From CAIPVR01 sp049316905 (lineage in GTDB: Bacteria; Actinomycetota; Acidimicrobiia; Acidimicrobiales; Microtrichaceae), in assembly GCA_049316905.1 (NCBI GenBank), contig JBMOJH010000001.1, forward strand, positions 56,100 through 120,099: 64,000 bases of DNA. Reading direction: 5' to 3'. The position numbers and the translations under genes are program-made. Within the stretch, counting starts at the first letter, position 1; every line of letters starts with the position of its first letter. The notes beneath the pieces are model-generated. The model was not told the origin of the DNA and made no database searches. It saw only the letters and a list, made by a program, of their open reading frames with translations. Shown here one piece after another: positions 52,909-60,579 of the stretch.

Positions 52909-53164
52909 CCCGGACGGTCTTCAGGTCCTCGAGGTCCTCGTCCTCGATCCGGAAGCCCACACTGCGCTCACCGAGCTCCTCCTCGAGGGCCTCGACCAGC
53001 TCGATCAGGGCCAGGGAGTCGGCGTGCAGGTCCTCGGCGAAGGAATCGCCCTCACCGATGCCACCGGGGTCGATCTCGAGGATGTCGGCCAGACGGTCCT
53101 TGACCAGTTGCAGGACCTCGGCCCGTTCGATGGGCCCCTGTTGGACGTGGGTCTCGGCAGGCAC
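52877..53164 (-). CDS. acpP: acyl carrier protein
   Basis: A 95-residue carrier with the phosphopantetheine Ser in ADSLALIELVEALEEEL and VKDRLADILEIDPGGI before it. The C-terminal part (RIEDEDLEDLKTVRDAVDYVIARL) is normal. About 15 extra residues lead in. GTG start at 53164 with AGGAG 11 bases upstream. The rpmF-acpP-rnc order is common; the usual plsX/fabH genes are absent from this stretch. Confidence 0.93.
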   Translation of the reverse strand: MPAETHVQQGPIERAEVLQLVKDRLADILEIDPGGIGEGDSFAEDLHADSLALIELVEALEEELGERSVGFRIEDEDLEDLKTVRDAVDYVIARL

Positions 53165-53238
53165 CTGCTCGGATCTCCTGTGCGGGTGGGTGGGTGCGGG
53201 ACACTGTAACGGGCCACCGCAGCCCGCCGCGGGATGCG

Positions 53239-53418
53239 TCAGTCGACGTCGATGGCCTGACGGCCGCCGTAGAAGCCGCAGTTGCCGCACACCACGTGCG
53301 GCTGCTTCACCGCGTTGCAGCGGGGGCAGACGCTCCGCGCCGGGGCCTCGAGCTTCCAGTTGGCGGCCCGACGGCTGCGGCTCTTGGACTTGGAGGTCTT
53401 CTTCTTGGGAACTGCCAT
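53239..53418 (-). CDS. rpmF: 50S ribosomal protein L32
   Basis: A 59-residue protein starting MAVPKKKTSKSKSRSRRA with a four-cysteine zinc ribbon CPRC ... CGNC, then GFYGGRQAIDVD. Length, basic start and zinc motif are all typical. It sits between the DUF177 gene and acpP, as in most bacteria. Confidence 0.95.
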   Translation of the reverse strand: MAVPKKKTSKSKSRSRRAANWKLEAPARSVCPRCNAVKQPHVVCGNCGFYGGRQAIDVD

Positions 53419-53475
53419 CTCGTCTGCCTGTGTGTGGGCTGGGGGCCGACCCGGCGGGCGGGCCGATCGGCCATG

Positions 53476-53994
53476 CTAGCGGTCGTCGGGCTCGGGGTCG
53501 AAGCGCAGGTCCGCCAGGGCCGCCCAGCGGGGATCTGCCGGGCGTTCCTGCGGATCGGCGGACCGGACCGGGAAGTGCTCCGGATCGGGCCCGGCGCAGT
53601 CCTCGGCGCACAGCGGCGCCAGCGGGAGGGCGAGCACCACGGCGTCGCGGACCACCGGGCCCAGCTCCACGGCGTCGCCGTCGAGCGCGAGCAGCTCGCC
53701 GCCCTCGGGCGTGTCCTTGAACACCTCCCTGACCGGCACCGTGAGGTCGCCGCCGGTGGGCTCGAGGCAGCGCCGGCACGGCCCGGCCCACGGGAAGGCG
53801 ACCTCGCCGGTCAGGGTGATCCCGTCGCTGAGGGACTCGAGGACGGCGTCGAGGTGGGCGACACCGCCCTCGGGCACCTCGGCGGTGGTCACCGCCAGCC
53901 CGCCCACCGCGACGTCGCGGACCAGGTGCACCCGGTTCCCGGGTCGGCGGCGCAGCTCGGCAACGCCGACCCGCAACCGCGGATCCGCGGTCAC
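53476..53994 (-). CDS. YceD/DUF177 family protein
   Basis: A 172-residue protein with the family motif GPCRRCLEPTGGDLTVPVREVF and a second Cys pair LCAEDCAGPDP. DUF177 proteins precede rpmF almost universally and are linked to 23S rRNA/ribosome assembly. GTG start at 53994 overlaps the upstream stop as GTGA. The gap to rpmF is 57 bp. Confidence 0.9.
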   Translation of the reverse strand: MTADPRLRVGVAELRRRPGNRVHLVRDVAVGGLAVTTAEVPEGGVAHLDAVLESLSDGITLTGEVAFPWAGPCRRCLEPTGGDLTVPVREVFKDTPEGGELLALDGDAVELGPVVRDAVVLALPLAPLCAEDCAGPDPEHFPVRSADPQERPADPRWAALADLRFDPEPDDR

Positions 53995-54626
53995 CGTTCC
54001 TGGTCGAACACCGCGGGCTGGGAGCCGGTGCGGGGCTCGTCGAGGTCGGACAGCTCTGCCTCCTCGATCGTGGGTGCCGCCAGCCGGGCGCGGCCGGCGG
54101 CCACCGTCGAGTGGATGCGGGCGAGCACGTTCTCGAAGCTCGCGAGCTTCTGGTCGCAGTAGTCCTCGGTCTCCCGGCGCATCCGACGCGACGCGGCCTC
54201 GGCCTCCTCGACGATCTGGCGGGCGCGGGCCTCGGCGGCCTTCACCACCTCGGTGCGCTGCACCATGTGGGCCACCCGAGAACGGGCGTCCTCGATGATC
54301 TCCTCGCCCTCGCGCCGGGTGCGGGCCAGGAACTCCTCGCGCTCCTTGAGGAGCCAGCGCGCGGAGCGCAGCTCGTCGGGGAGGCGGGCGACGCAGTCGT
54401 CGAGCAGCTCGAGGAGCTCCTCCTTGTTGACCCGCACCGAGGCCGACATCGGGATCCCCGGGGCGGACTCGACGATCTCGATCACGCGCCGGAGCACCTG
54501 CTCGGCCTCCGGCATCCGGTACACGTCGGTGCCGGCCCGGCGGTTCGTCCCGGTGGGCGGGCCGGCGTCCCCGCCGTCGTCGTGGCGCAGGTCGTCGTCG
54601 CGGTCGTCGTCGTGAGGTGGCGTCAT
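53991..54626 (-). CDS. DivIVA-like coiled-coil division protein (SepIVA type)
   Basis: The 211-residue protein has a disordered charged head (HDDDRDDDLRHDDGG), then a long coiled coil rich in Glu, Arg and Ala (residues about 40-185: LLKEREEFLARTRREGEEIIEDA, AEARARQIVEEAEAASRRM). The place between coaD and DUF177 is where mycobacteria carry sepIVA, a septum-localised regulator of cell-wall synthesis. I infer a similar role from context and architecture. Confidence 0.8.
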   Translation of the reverse strand: MTPPHDDDRDDDLRHDDGGDAGPPTGTNRRAGTDVYRMPEAEQVLRRVIEIVESAPGIPMSASVRVNKEELLELLDDCVARLPDELRSARWLLKEREEFLARTRREGEEIIEDARSRVAHMVQRTEVVKAAEARARQIVEEAEAASRRMRRETEDYCDQKLASFENVLARIHSTVAAGRARLAAPTIEEAELSDLDEPRTGSQPAVFDQER

Positions 54627-54659
54627 GGCGTCATCCAGTCTGCTGCCCGGCGGCGGACC

Positions 54660-55160
54660 TCAGGCGGACCCCGGCGCCGCTCCGTCGCCGAAGCGGGCGG
54701 CGAGCCGTCGGGCGACGGGCTCGGGCACCATCGTCTCCACGTCGCCCCCGAAGCGGGCCACTTCGCGGATCAGCTTCGAGGCGAGGAAGGAGTTCCGCGA
54801 CGCCGACGGGATGAACAGCGTGTCGATCCCCGACAGCGAGCGGTTCATCTGCGCCATCTGCAGTTCCGACTCGAAGTCCGACACCGCACGGAGCCCCTTG
54901 ACGATGAAATGGGCCCCCACCGAGGAGGCCAGGTCCACGACGAGGGACGAGAACATCGTGACCTCGACGTTGTCGAGATGGGCCAGCGACTCCTCGATCA
55001 GCGCCTGGCGGTCATCGAGGGAGAAGAGCGGCTCGCCCTTCTGCGGGTTGCGCATCGCGGCCACGACCACCCGGTCGAACAGCCGCGAGGCCGTCTCCAC
55101 GATCTCGACGTGGCCGTTGTGGATGGGGTCGAACGAGCCGGGGTAGAGCACGACCGTCAC
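54660..55160 (-). CDS. coaD: phosphopantetheine adenylyltransferase
   Basis: The fourth step of coenzyme A synthesis. The 166-residue protein has YPGSFDPIHNGHVEIVETAS, the loop FIVKGLRAVSDFESELQMAQMNR and PSASRNSFLASKLIREVARFGGDV. GTG at 55160 overlaps the rsmD stop as GTGA. The longer frame upstream is antisense to rsmD. Confidence 0.97.
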   Translation of the reverse strand: MTVVLYPGSFDPIHNGHVEIVETASRLFDRVVVAAMRNPQKGEPLFSLDDRQALIEESLAHLDNVEVTMFSSLVVDLASSVGAHFIVKGLRAVSDFESELQMAQMNRSLSGIDTLFIPSASRNSFLASKLIREVARFGGDVETMVPEPVARRLAARFGDGAAPGSA

Positions 55161-55777
55161 TCGGGGTCCTCCGGGATGGGGGGTGTGGGGAGCGGCGACG
55201 GGCCGTCGCCGTCGGACGCGGCGCCGTCGGTCGCGGTGAGACGGATGAAGGTCACCACCGTACCGCCGTAGCGGCGTTCCCGGACCAACTCCCCGCCGGG
55301 GCCCGCCGGGACCGGCCGGTCGGACTCGGCCACCAGCAACGCCCCGGGACAGGCCCTCGCGAGGACCCGCTGCAGGGCGTCCCACCCCTCGAAGGCGTAC
55401 GGCGGGTCCGCGAGGACGAGCCCGACGCCGTCACCGAGCGCGCCGAGGCGGTCCACCGCATCGCCCTTCACCACCCGGACCTCGGCCCCCGAGGGCGGAT
55501 CCGCCAGACCGGTGGCCGCCAGATTGGCGTGCACGGCGTCGACGGCCCGGCGATCGTCGTCGACGAAGGTGACCGAGGCCGCGCCCCGCGACAACGCCTC
55601 GATGCCGAGCGCCCCCGATCCCGCGAACAGGTCGAGCACCACGGCGCCCCGGAGCTCGCCGAGGGACTCGAGCGAGTTGAACACCGCCTCGCGGACGCGG
55701 TCGGAGGTGGGCCGGGTCCGGTCGCCGGCGGGCGCGATGAGACGCCGGCCGCGGGCCGCGCCCGCCACGACGCGCAC
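55157..55777 (-). CDS. rsmD: 16S rRNA (guanine(966)-N2)-methyltransferase
   Basis: A 206-residue SAM-dependent methyltransferase: MRVVAGAARGRRL, RPTSDRVREAVFNSL, motif I LDLFAGSGALGIEALSRGA, and the catalytic DPPY in LVLADPPYAFEGW. It adds a Pro-rich tail of about 20 residues. The GTG start follows the lipoprotein stop with a 1-bp gap. Confidence 0.95.
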   Translation of the reverse strand: MRVVAGAARGRRLIAPAGDRTRPTSDRVREAVFNSLESLGELRGAVVLDLFAGSGALGIEALSRGAASVTFVDDDRRAVDAVHANLAATGLADPPSGAEVRVVKGDAVDRLGALGDGVGLVLADPPYAFEGWDALQRVLARACPGALLVAESDRPVPAGPGGELVRERRYGGTVVTFIRLTATDGAASDGDGPSPLPTPPIPEDPE

Positions 55778-55778
55778 G

Positions 55779-56555
55779 TCAGCCGGCCAGGACGCTCGGC
55801 GGCAGCGTGGGCAGCGACGACTCGGGGCTGAACGCGATCACGAACGCCATGCCGTCCTCCACCACCGGCGTGCGCTCGGGGTCGGTCACCACCATCCGCA
55901 CGTCCTTGCCGGTGTCGACCGCGTCCTTGCTGTACACCCACAGCTGGACGGTCCCCCGGTCCTTGCCGCACGGGTCACCCGAACGCAGGGTCCGGCCGGC
56001 CGTCGCGACCGGGGACCCGAGCGAGCCCAGGTCCACCTGGCCCGGCTTGGTGGTGGTCGGCAGCGAGACCGAGCCGGTCGCGAGGTCGATGCCCGCGGCC
56101 CGGGCGAGCTCGCCGACCGTCGCCGCGTGGCCGGCCTCCGCCGCGGAGGTGGGTGCCACCGTGAACCGGCCGGCGCCGTCGACGGTGGCGCCGCCCACGG
56201 GAGCGGCCGGCACCGGCGGCTCGAGGAAGCGGCCGCAGACGTTCAGGCCGAGGTTCCCGGAGAAGGTCTGACCCACCTGCGGGCCCGGGCCGAGCTTCGC
56301 CACGTCCTGGGTCGACACCACCGCGGGCGCCATCGCGGAGCCGTACTGCGAGTGGCCGCCGTGGCCGGACGCGTCCCCGTCGCCATTCGGGGCAGTGGTC
56401 GGGGCAGTGGTCGGGGCAGGGGCGGTGGTCGACGACCCGTCACCGGATGCGGAGGATGACCCGTCGGAGCAGGCGGCGGGCGCCACCACGGCCACGGCCA
56501 CCGCGACGAGCAGGGCGGCACGGCGGGGGGATCGACGGAGACCCAGGGCTGCCAT
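55779..56555 (-). CDS. secreted lipoprotein of unknown function
   Basis: The 258-residue product has a basic start (RRSPRRA), a hydrophobic core and the lipobox APAAC, then a Ser/Thr/Ala/Pro linker and a His/Gly patch (GHGGHSQYG). The remaining 170 residues show two Cys (LNVCGRFLEPP and GDPCGKDRG) that may form a disulfide, with beta-type sequence. I do not recognise the family. ATG at 56555. It is inserted between recG and rsmD, which are adjacent in many actinobacteria, and is 1 bp from rsmD. Confidence 0.75.
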   Translation of the reverse strand: MAALGLRRSPRRAALLVAVAVAVVAPAACSDGSSSASGDGSSTTAPAPTTAPTTAPNGDGDASGHGGHSQYGSAMAPAVVSTQDVAKLGPGPQVGQTFSGNLGLNVCGRFLEPPVPAAPVGGATVDGAGRFTVAPTSAAEAGHAATVGELARAAGIDLATGSVSLPTTTKPGQVDLGSLGSPVATAGRTLRSGDPCGKDRGTVQLWVYSKDAVDTGKDVRMVVTDPERTPVVEDGMAFVIAFSPESSLPTLPPSVLAG

Positions 56556-56623
56556 CGCCCGGATCGTACGCCCCGCACGGACCCGCGCCGTCCCGCCCCG
56601 GTGGTCGCGTGTCACCACGGGCA

Positions 56624-58774
56624 TCATGACTTGAGCAGGAACTCCTCCTCGGTGTCGTCGAGCAGCGTGAGCTCGTCCGCGAGACCGGGATGGGCATCCA
56701 GGCCGGTGCCGTCGCCGACGAGTTCCTCGGCCACCTCGCGGGCCCGCAGCACCCACTCCCTGTCGTGACGGAGGCTGGCCAGTCGGAGGTCGTTGCGGCC
56801 CTTCTGCCGCTCCCCCATGACGGTGCCCTCGCCGCGGAGGTCGAGGTCGACCTCCGCGAGGTGGAAGCCGTCGGTGCTCCCGGCCAGCGCCGTCAGGCGT
56901 TCCACCGCGTCGGGTTGCAGCACCCCGTGGGCCACGAGCACGCAGTGACCCCGGTGGCCGCCGCGACCGACCCGGCCACGGAGCTGGTGGAGCTGCGCGA
57001 TGCCGAAGCGGTCGGCGTCGAGGACCACCATGACCGTGGCCTCGGGCACGTCCACGCCCACCTCGATGACCGTGGTGGCCACGAGCACGTCGACCGTGCC
57101 GTGACGGAACCGCTCCATCACCTCGGCCTTCTCGTCGGACTTCATCCGGCCGTGCAGCAGCCCGAGCCGCAACCCCGCGAGCGGCCCGTCGGCGAGGCGC
57201 TCCAGGGTCTCCGACGCGGAGGCCGCCTCCAGCTTCTCGGAGCCCTCGACCAGCGGGCACACCACGTAGGCCCGCCGGCCCGCGGCCACCTCGGAGCGGA
57301 CGAGCTCCCAGGCCGCGTCCTCGTCCTCGGGGTGGTGGGCGACCGAGGTGGCGATCGGGGTGCGGCCCGGCGGCAACTCGTCGAGCACGGTCACGTCCAG
57401 GTCGCCGTAGACGGTCATGGCCGCCGTCCGCGGGATCGGGGTGGCGGTCATGACCAGCACGTCGGGCACCGCGCCCCCGGCACCCGAGGCCCGCAGCGCG
57501 GCCCGCTGCTCCACCCCGAAGCGGTGCTGCTCGTCGATCACCACCGCCCCGAGCGCGGCGAACTCCACCCCTTCCGAGAGGAGGGCGTGGGTGCCCACCA
57601 CCAGGGGGATCGAGCCGTCGGCGAGGCCGGCCAGCACCCGCCGCCGCTCGGCCGCCGGCGTACGGCCGGTCAGCAGCGCCACCTCCAGGGGCCGTTCCCC
57701 CAGCAGGCTGCCCGGGTCGTCGAGCGCGAGGTCCTCGAGCAGCGTGCGCACACCCGCGGCGTGCTGCTCGGCCAGCACCTCGGTGGGGGCCATCAGGGCG
57801 CCCTGGTGCCCGGAGCGCACCGCGGTGAGCAGCATCGCGACCGCGACGACCGTCTTGCCGGCGCCCACGTCGCCCTGCAGGAGGCGGTGCATCGGCGCCG
57901 GCCGCTCCATGTCGGCGAGGATCTCGGCCACCGCCCGTTCCTGGGCACCGGTCAGCGGGTACGGCAGTCCGGCGACGAACCGCTCGACGAGGCCCTCGCG
58001 ACCGGCGTCCGCTGCCGCGGCATGACCGATACCGGCCGAGGAACGCTCGATCTCCTTCTTCCGGCGGACGAGCGCGAGCTGGATCCGGAGGAGCTCGTCG
58101 AACACGAGCCGCTGGCGGGCGCGCGTCGAGTCGCCGAGGTGCTCGGGCTGGTGGATGCCGTGGAACGCGGCCTCCCGGCCCAGCAGGTCCCACCGGGCGA
58201 GGACCTCCGCCGGCACCGGATCGGCGATACCGCGCGGACCGGAGCGCCGGAGCGTCTCGGCGACCCAGCCGGCGATCTCCCACGTGGTGAGGCGCGCCGC
58301 CTCGGACTGCGGGTAGATCGGCACGATGCGACCGGTGCGGTCACCCACCAGGTCGACCACCGGGTTGGTCATCTGGCGCTGGCCCTTGAACACCTCCACC
58401 CGGCCGAACACGGCGACCTCCACCGCGGTGGCGCCGAGCTGCCGCTCGCGCCACGGCTGGTTGAAGAAGGTGCAACGGAGCCGGCCGCTGTCGTCGCGCA
58501 CGTCCGCGGTCACGAGGATCCGTCCGCCCTTCACTCGCCGCGACGACACGGCGGTGATCCGGCCGAGGACCAGCGCCTCCTCCCCCTCCGCGATCTCGGT
58601 GATGCGGGCCTCGCGCGTCCGGTCGAGGTATCGGCGCGGGTAGTGCATCAGCAGGTCGAGCAGCGACGCGATGCCCATGGACCGGAGGCCGTCGAGCTTC
58701 TTCGGGCCCACGCCGTGGAGCTTCGACACGTCCATCGACGCCAGCTCCGTGAGCGTGATCGGATCGCCGGGCAT
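56624..58774 (-). CDS. recG: ATP-dependent DNA helicase RecG
   Basis: RecG reverses stalled replication forks. The 716-residue protein has the wedge/OB domain, then helicase motifs: LLQGDVGAGKTVVAVAML (I), APTEVLAEQHA (Ia), VIDEQHRFGVEQR (II), MTATPIPRTAAM (III), RMKSDEKAEVMERF and VATTVIEVGVDVPEA (V), QLRGRVGRGG (VI). ATG at 58774 overlaps the DAK2-like stop as TGATG. Confidence 0.96.
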   Translation of the reverse strand: MPGDPITLTELASMDVSKLHGVGPKKLDGLRSMGIASLLDLLMHYPRRYLDRTREARITEIAEGEEALVLGRITAVSSRRVKGGRILVTADVRDDSGRLRCTFFNQPWRERQLGATAVEVAVFGRVEVFKGQRQMTNPVVDLVGDRTGRIVPIYPQSEAARLTTWEIAGWVAETLRRSGPRGIADPVPAEVLARWDLLGREAAFHGIHQPEHLGDSTRARQRLVFDELLRIQLALVRRKKEIERSSAGIGHAAAADAGREGLVERFVAGLPYPLTGAQERAVAEILADMERPAPMHRLLQGDVGAGKTVVAVAMLLTAVRSGHQGALMAPTEVLAEQHAAGVRTLLEDLALDDPGSLLGERPLEVALLTGRTPAAERRRVLAGLADGSIPLVVGTHALLSEGVEFAALGAVVIDEQHRFGVEQRAALRASGAGGAVPDVLVMTATPIPRTAAMTVYGDLDVTVLDELPPGRTPIATSVAHHPEDEDAAWELVRSEVAAGRRAYVVCPLVEGSEKLEAASASETLERLADGPLAGLRLGLLHGRMKSDEKAEVMERFRHGTVDVLVATTVIEVGVDVPEATVMVVLDADRFGIAQLHQLRGRVGRGGHRGHCVLVAHGVLQPDAVERLTALAGSTDGFHLAEVDLDLRGEGTVMGERQKGRNDLRLASLRHDREWVLRAREVAEELVGDGTGLDAHPGLADELTLLDDTEEEFLLKS

Positions 58775-59697
58775 CAGGTCTCGTGCAGCGCGATGCGCAG
58801 GTCGACCGGGCGGCCGATGCCGAGCACCGCCTCGACCGCGGCGCCCGGCAACGGCGTGATGACGGCCACCCGCCACGGTTCGGCATCTCGCCGGAACTCG
58901 ACGAGTTCGCCGAGCTCGTACCAGGTGGCCTCCAGCTCGGCCGCGCCCTCCACGTCGCCGGAGCGGTGCGGCACCACCGAGCAGCGCACCTCGTAGCGGT
59001 GTGCCGTGCCGGCGGTCTCGATCGGGCGGTCCATCGGCGGGGCGGGCAGCGGCTCGCCGGTCACCACGCTCGCCAGCACGTCGAGGAGCAGCAGGAACCC
59101 GGCCGCCGACGCGTCGACCACCCCGCGGTCGGCGAGCACCTCGTCGACCTCGGCCCCTCGCTCCAGCTCCCCCAGGCCGGCGTCGGCCGCGTCGATGAGC
59201 ACGTCCGCGAGGGCGGCACCGGCGTCGGCCGCGGCGAGGGCCCCGTCGGCCGCCGCCGCGGCCACGGCCGCCATCCCGCCCGGGTGCCGGCCGTCGTCGC
59301 CCGCCGCCAGCGCCTCGGCCCCCGCCTCCAGCACCAGCGCGACGCGACCGGCGTCGAGCACGTCCGCGTTCCGCAGCACCTCCGCGCCACCGCCCAGGAA
59401 CCGGGTGAGCGACCGACCGGCCCGGCCCACCGCGGCACCCTCGGCGCCGCGCACGAGCGCACCGGACACCGAGGAGAAGTCCGACAGACCGGCGGCCGCC
59501 GCGGCGGCGCCCGCCAACGTGGCCGCCAGGTCCGAGCCCGGGCCCGGCGGGGCGCCCTCGGCGGGTTCCCCGGCCGCGTCGCCGTGATGGAGCTCGTCGA
59601 GCGCCGCGGCGTGGTCCGCGAGCACCTCGGCGGCCACCCCGACCGCGGCCACCAGTTCGGCGGCACGGAGGGAGCCGGCGGGGGACGGGGCGCTCAC
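58774..59697 (-). CDS. degenerate DAK2-domain (FakA-like) protein
   Basis: In actinobacteria a DAK2-domain protein normally stands between rpmB and recG. This 307-residue product occupies that place and has the right length and Ala-rich helical character, but the kinase motifs are lost. The expected phosphate/Mg motif PDGDTGTN is missing (text reads HHGDAAGEPAEG), and the GARGNSG-type motif reads GRAGRSLTRFLGG. A C-terminal beta part (YEVRCSVVPHRSG, ATWYELG) resembles the FakA/DegV-partner tail. I chose GTG 59697, seven bases after TAGGCT; a GTG at 59727 is possible. Family placement rests on synteny and faint similarity. Confidence 0.65.
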   Translation of the reverse strand: MSAPSPAGSLRAAELVAAVGVAAEVLADHAAALDELHHGDAAGEPAEGAPPGPGSDLAATLAGAAAAAAGLSDFSSVSGALVRGAEGAAVGRAGRSLTRFLGGGAEVLRNADVLDAGRVALVLEAGAEALAAGDDGRHPGGMAAVAAAAADGALAAADAGAALADVLIDAADAGLGELERGAEVDEVLADRGVVDASAAGFLLLLDVLASVVTGEPLPAPPMDRPIETAGTAHRYEVRCSVVPHRSGDVEGAAELEATWYELGELVEFRRDAEPWRVAVITPLPGAAVEAVLGIGRPVDLRIALHET

Positions 59698-59704
59698 GGC
59701 CCCG

Positions 59705-59710
59705 AGCCTA
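59705..59710 (-). promoter_or_regulatory. -10 box for the DAK2-like-recG unit
   Basis: Minus-strand TAGGCT, seven bases before GTG 59697; predicts a leaderless message and supports that start. Confidence 0.45.
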
Positions 59711-59761
59711 CGGTGCGCACCTGTCACCGTTGCCCGCTTCCCCCGGCGGGTGCTCCTCCGC

Positions 59762-59767
59762 TACCAT
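59762..59767 (+). promoter_or_regulatory. -10 box for rpmB
   Basis: TACCAT on the plus strand matches TANNNT and would give a leader of about 80 nt before the rpmB ATG, divergent from the DAK2-like unit. Confidence 0.35.
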
Positions 59768-59850
59768 CTCCCGTCGGCCCGAGAGGCCACCCACCCCCGG
59801 GGCGTCGGGCACCGTGCCCGCCCCGTCCGCCAGACCGGAGTTCGACTGCC

Positions 59851-60060
59851 ATGGCCGCCGTGTGTGAGATCTGCGACAAGCGACCCTCGTTCGGGATGAA
59901 CCTGTCCCACTCGCACCGCCGGACCAAGCGCCGCTGGAACCCGAACATCCAGCGGATCCGGGTGCAGGTGAACGGCGGTACGAAGCGCATGAACGTGTGC
60001 ACGCGCTGCATCAAGGCCGGCAAGGTCACCAAGCCGGTCCGCTCCGCCCCCACCGCCTGA
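59851..60060 (+). CDS. rpmB: 50S ribosomal protein L28
   Basis: A 69-residue protein: CEICDKRPSFGMNLSHSHRRTKRRWNPNIQRIRV and MNVCTRCIKAGKVTKPV. Both Cys pairs (CEIC, CTRC) are present, so it is the zinc-binding form. ATG at 59851 with GGAG 11 bases upstream. It is divergent from the DAK2-like-recG unit, the usual arrangement. Confidence 0.97.
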   Translation: MAAVCEICDKRPSFGMNLSHSHRRTKRRWNPNIQRIRVQVNGGTKRMNVCTRCIKAGKVTKPVRSAPTA

Positions 60061-60148
60061 CCCGGCCGGTCCCGACCGGGTCCCGGCGACCCGCTCACCA
60101 CCCCTCCCGCCCCCGCGGCGCTGCTTTGCCGCGCTCTCGGGCCGCCGT

Positions 60149-60154
60149 TACGCT
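60149..60154 (+). promoter_or_regulatory. -10 box for the cold-shock-like gene
   Basis: TACGCT fits TANNNT and gives a leader of about 55 nt ending in AGGAG before GTG 60216. Confidence 0.35.
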
Positions 60155-60215
60155 GGCACGACCCGGCGGGCGGTCCGTCGGTCGGCAACGTTTCGACGGA
60201 GCAGGAGCGCCCAGC

Positions 60216-60470
60216 GTGCAAGGCGTCATCAAGTCGTACGACCCCGCGACGAAGGACGGCATCGTGCTGTGCGACGTCGACCTGGCCGAGTACGACCTCG
60301 CCCCCGACGCGCTGGACGGTTCGGTGTTCCGGATGCTGCGCCAGGGTCAGCGGGTGCGGTTCCACCTCGACGCGGAGGGTCGGGCCGCCGGCCTGAACCT
60401 CGGCTCCGAGCGCGACATGGGCACCCCCGACTTCAGCGGCCACGCCGAGCCCGCACCGGACGGGGCCTGA
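60216..60470 (+). CDS. small OB-fold protein resembling cold-shock domain
   Basis: The 84-residue product reads GVIKSYDPATKDGIVLCDVD at the start and LRQGQRVRFHLDAEGRAAGL later. Spacing and the GQxVxF strand are those of a cold-shock domain. The RNA-binding motifs are not: KGFGFI is replaced by KDGIVL, and no FVH motif follows. An acidic tail ends the protein. GTG at 60216 has AGGAG ten bases upstream. Nucleic-acid binding is uncertain. Confidence 0.65.
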   Translation: MQGVIKSYDPATKDGIVLCDVDLAEYDLAPDALDGSVFRMLRQGQRVRFHLDAEGRAAGLNLGSERDMGTPDFSGHAEPAPDGA

Positions 60471-60579
60471 CGGGCCCGTCCGGCGACCAGCGGGCCCCGA
60501 TCTCCGGGACCTGCGACCACAGTTCGACAACTGCACCAGTCCCGGGTCGGTCCCGGGGCGCCAACAGATGGGGAGACCC

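Noticed and set aside
60060..60083. Stem-loop just after rpmB as a terminator
   Set aside because: Only 7 bp pair cleanly and no T-run follows; too weak to call at this GC content.
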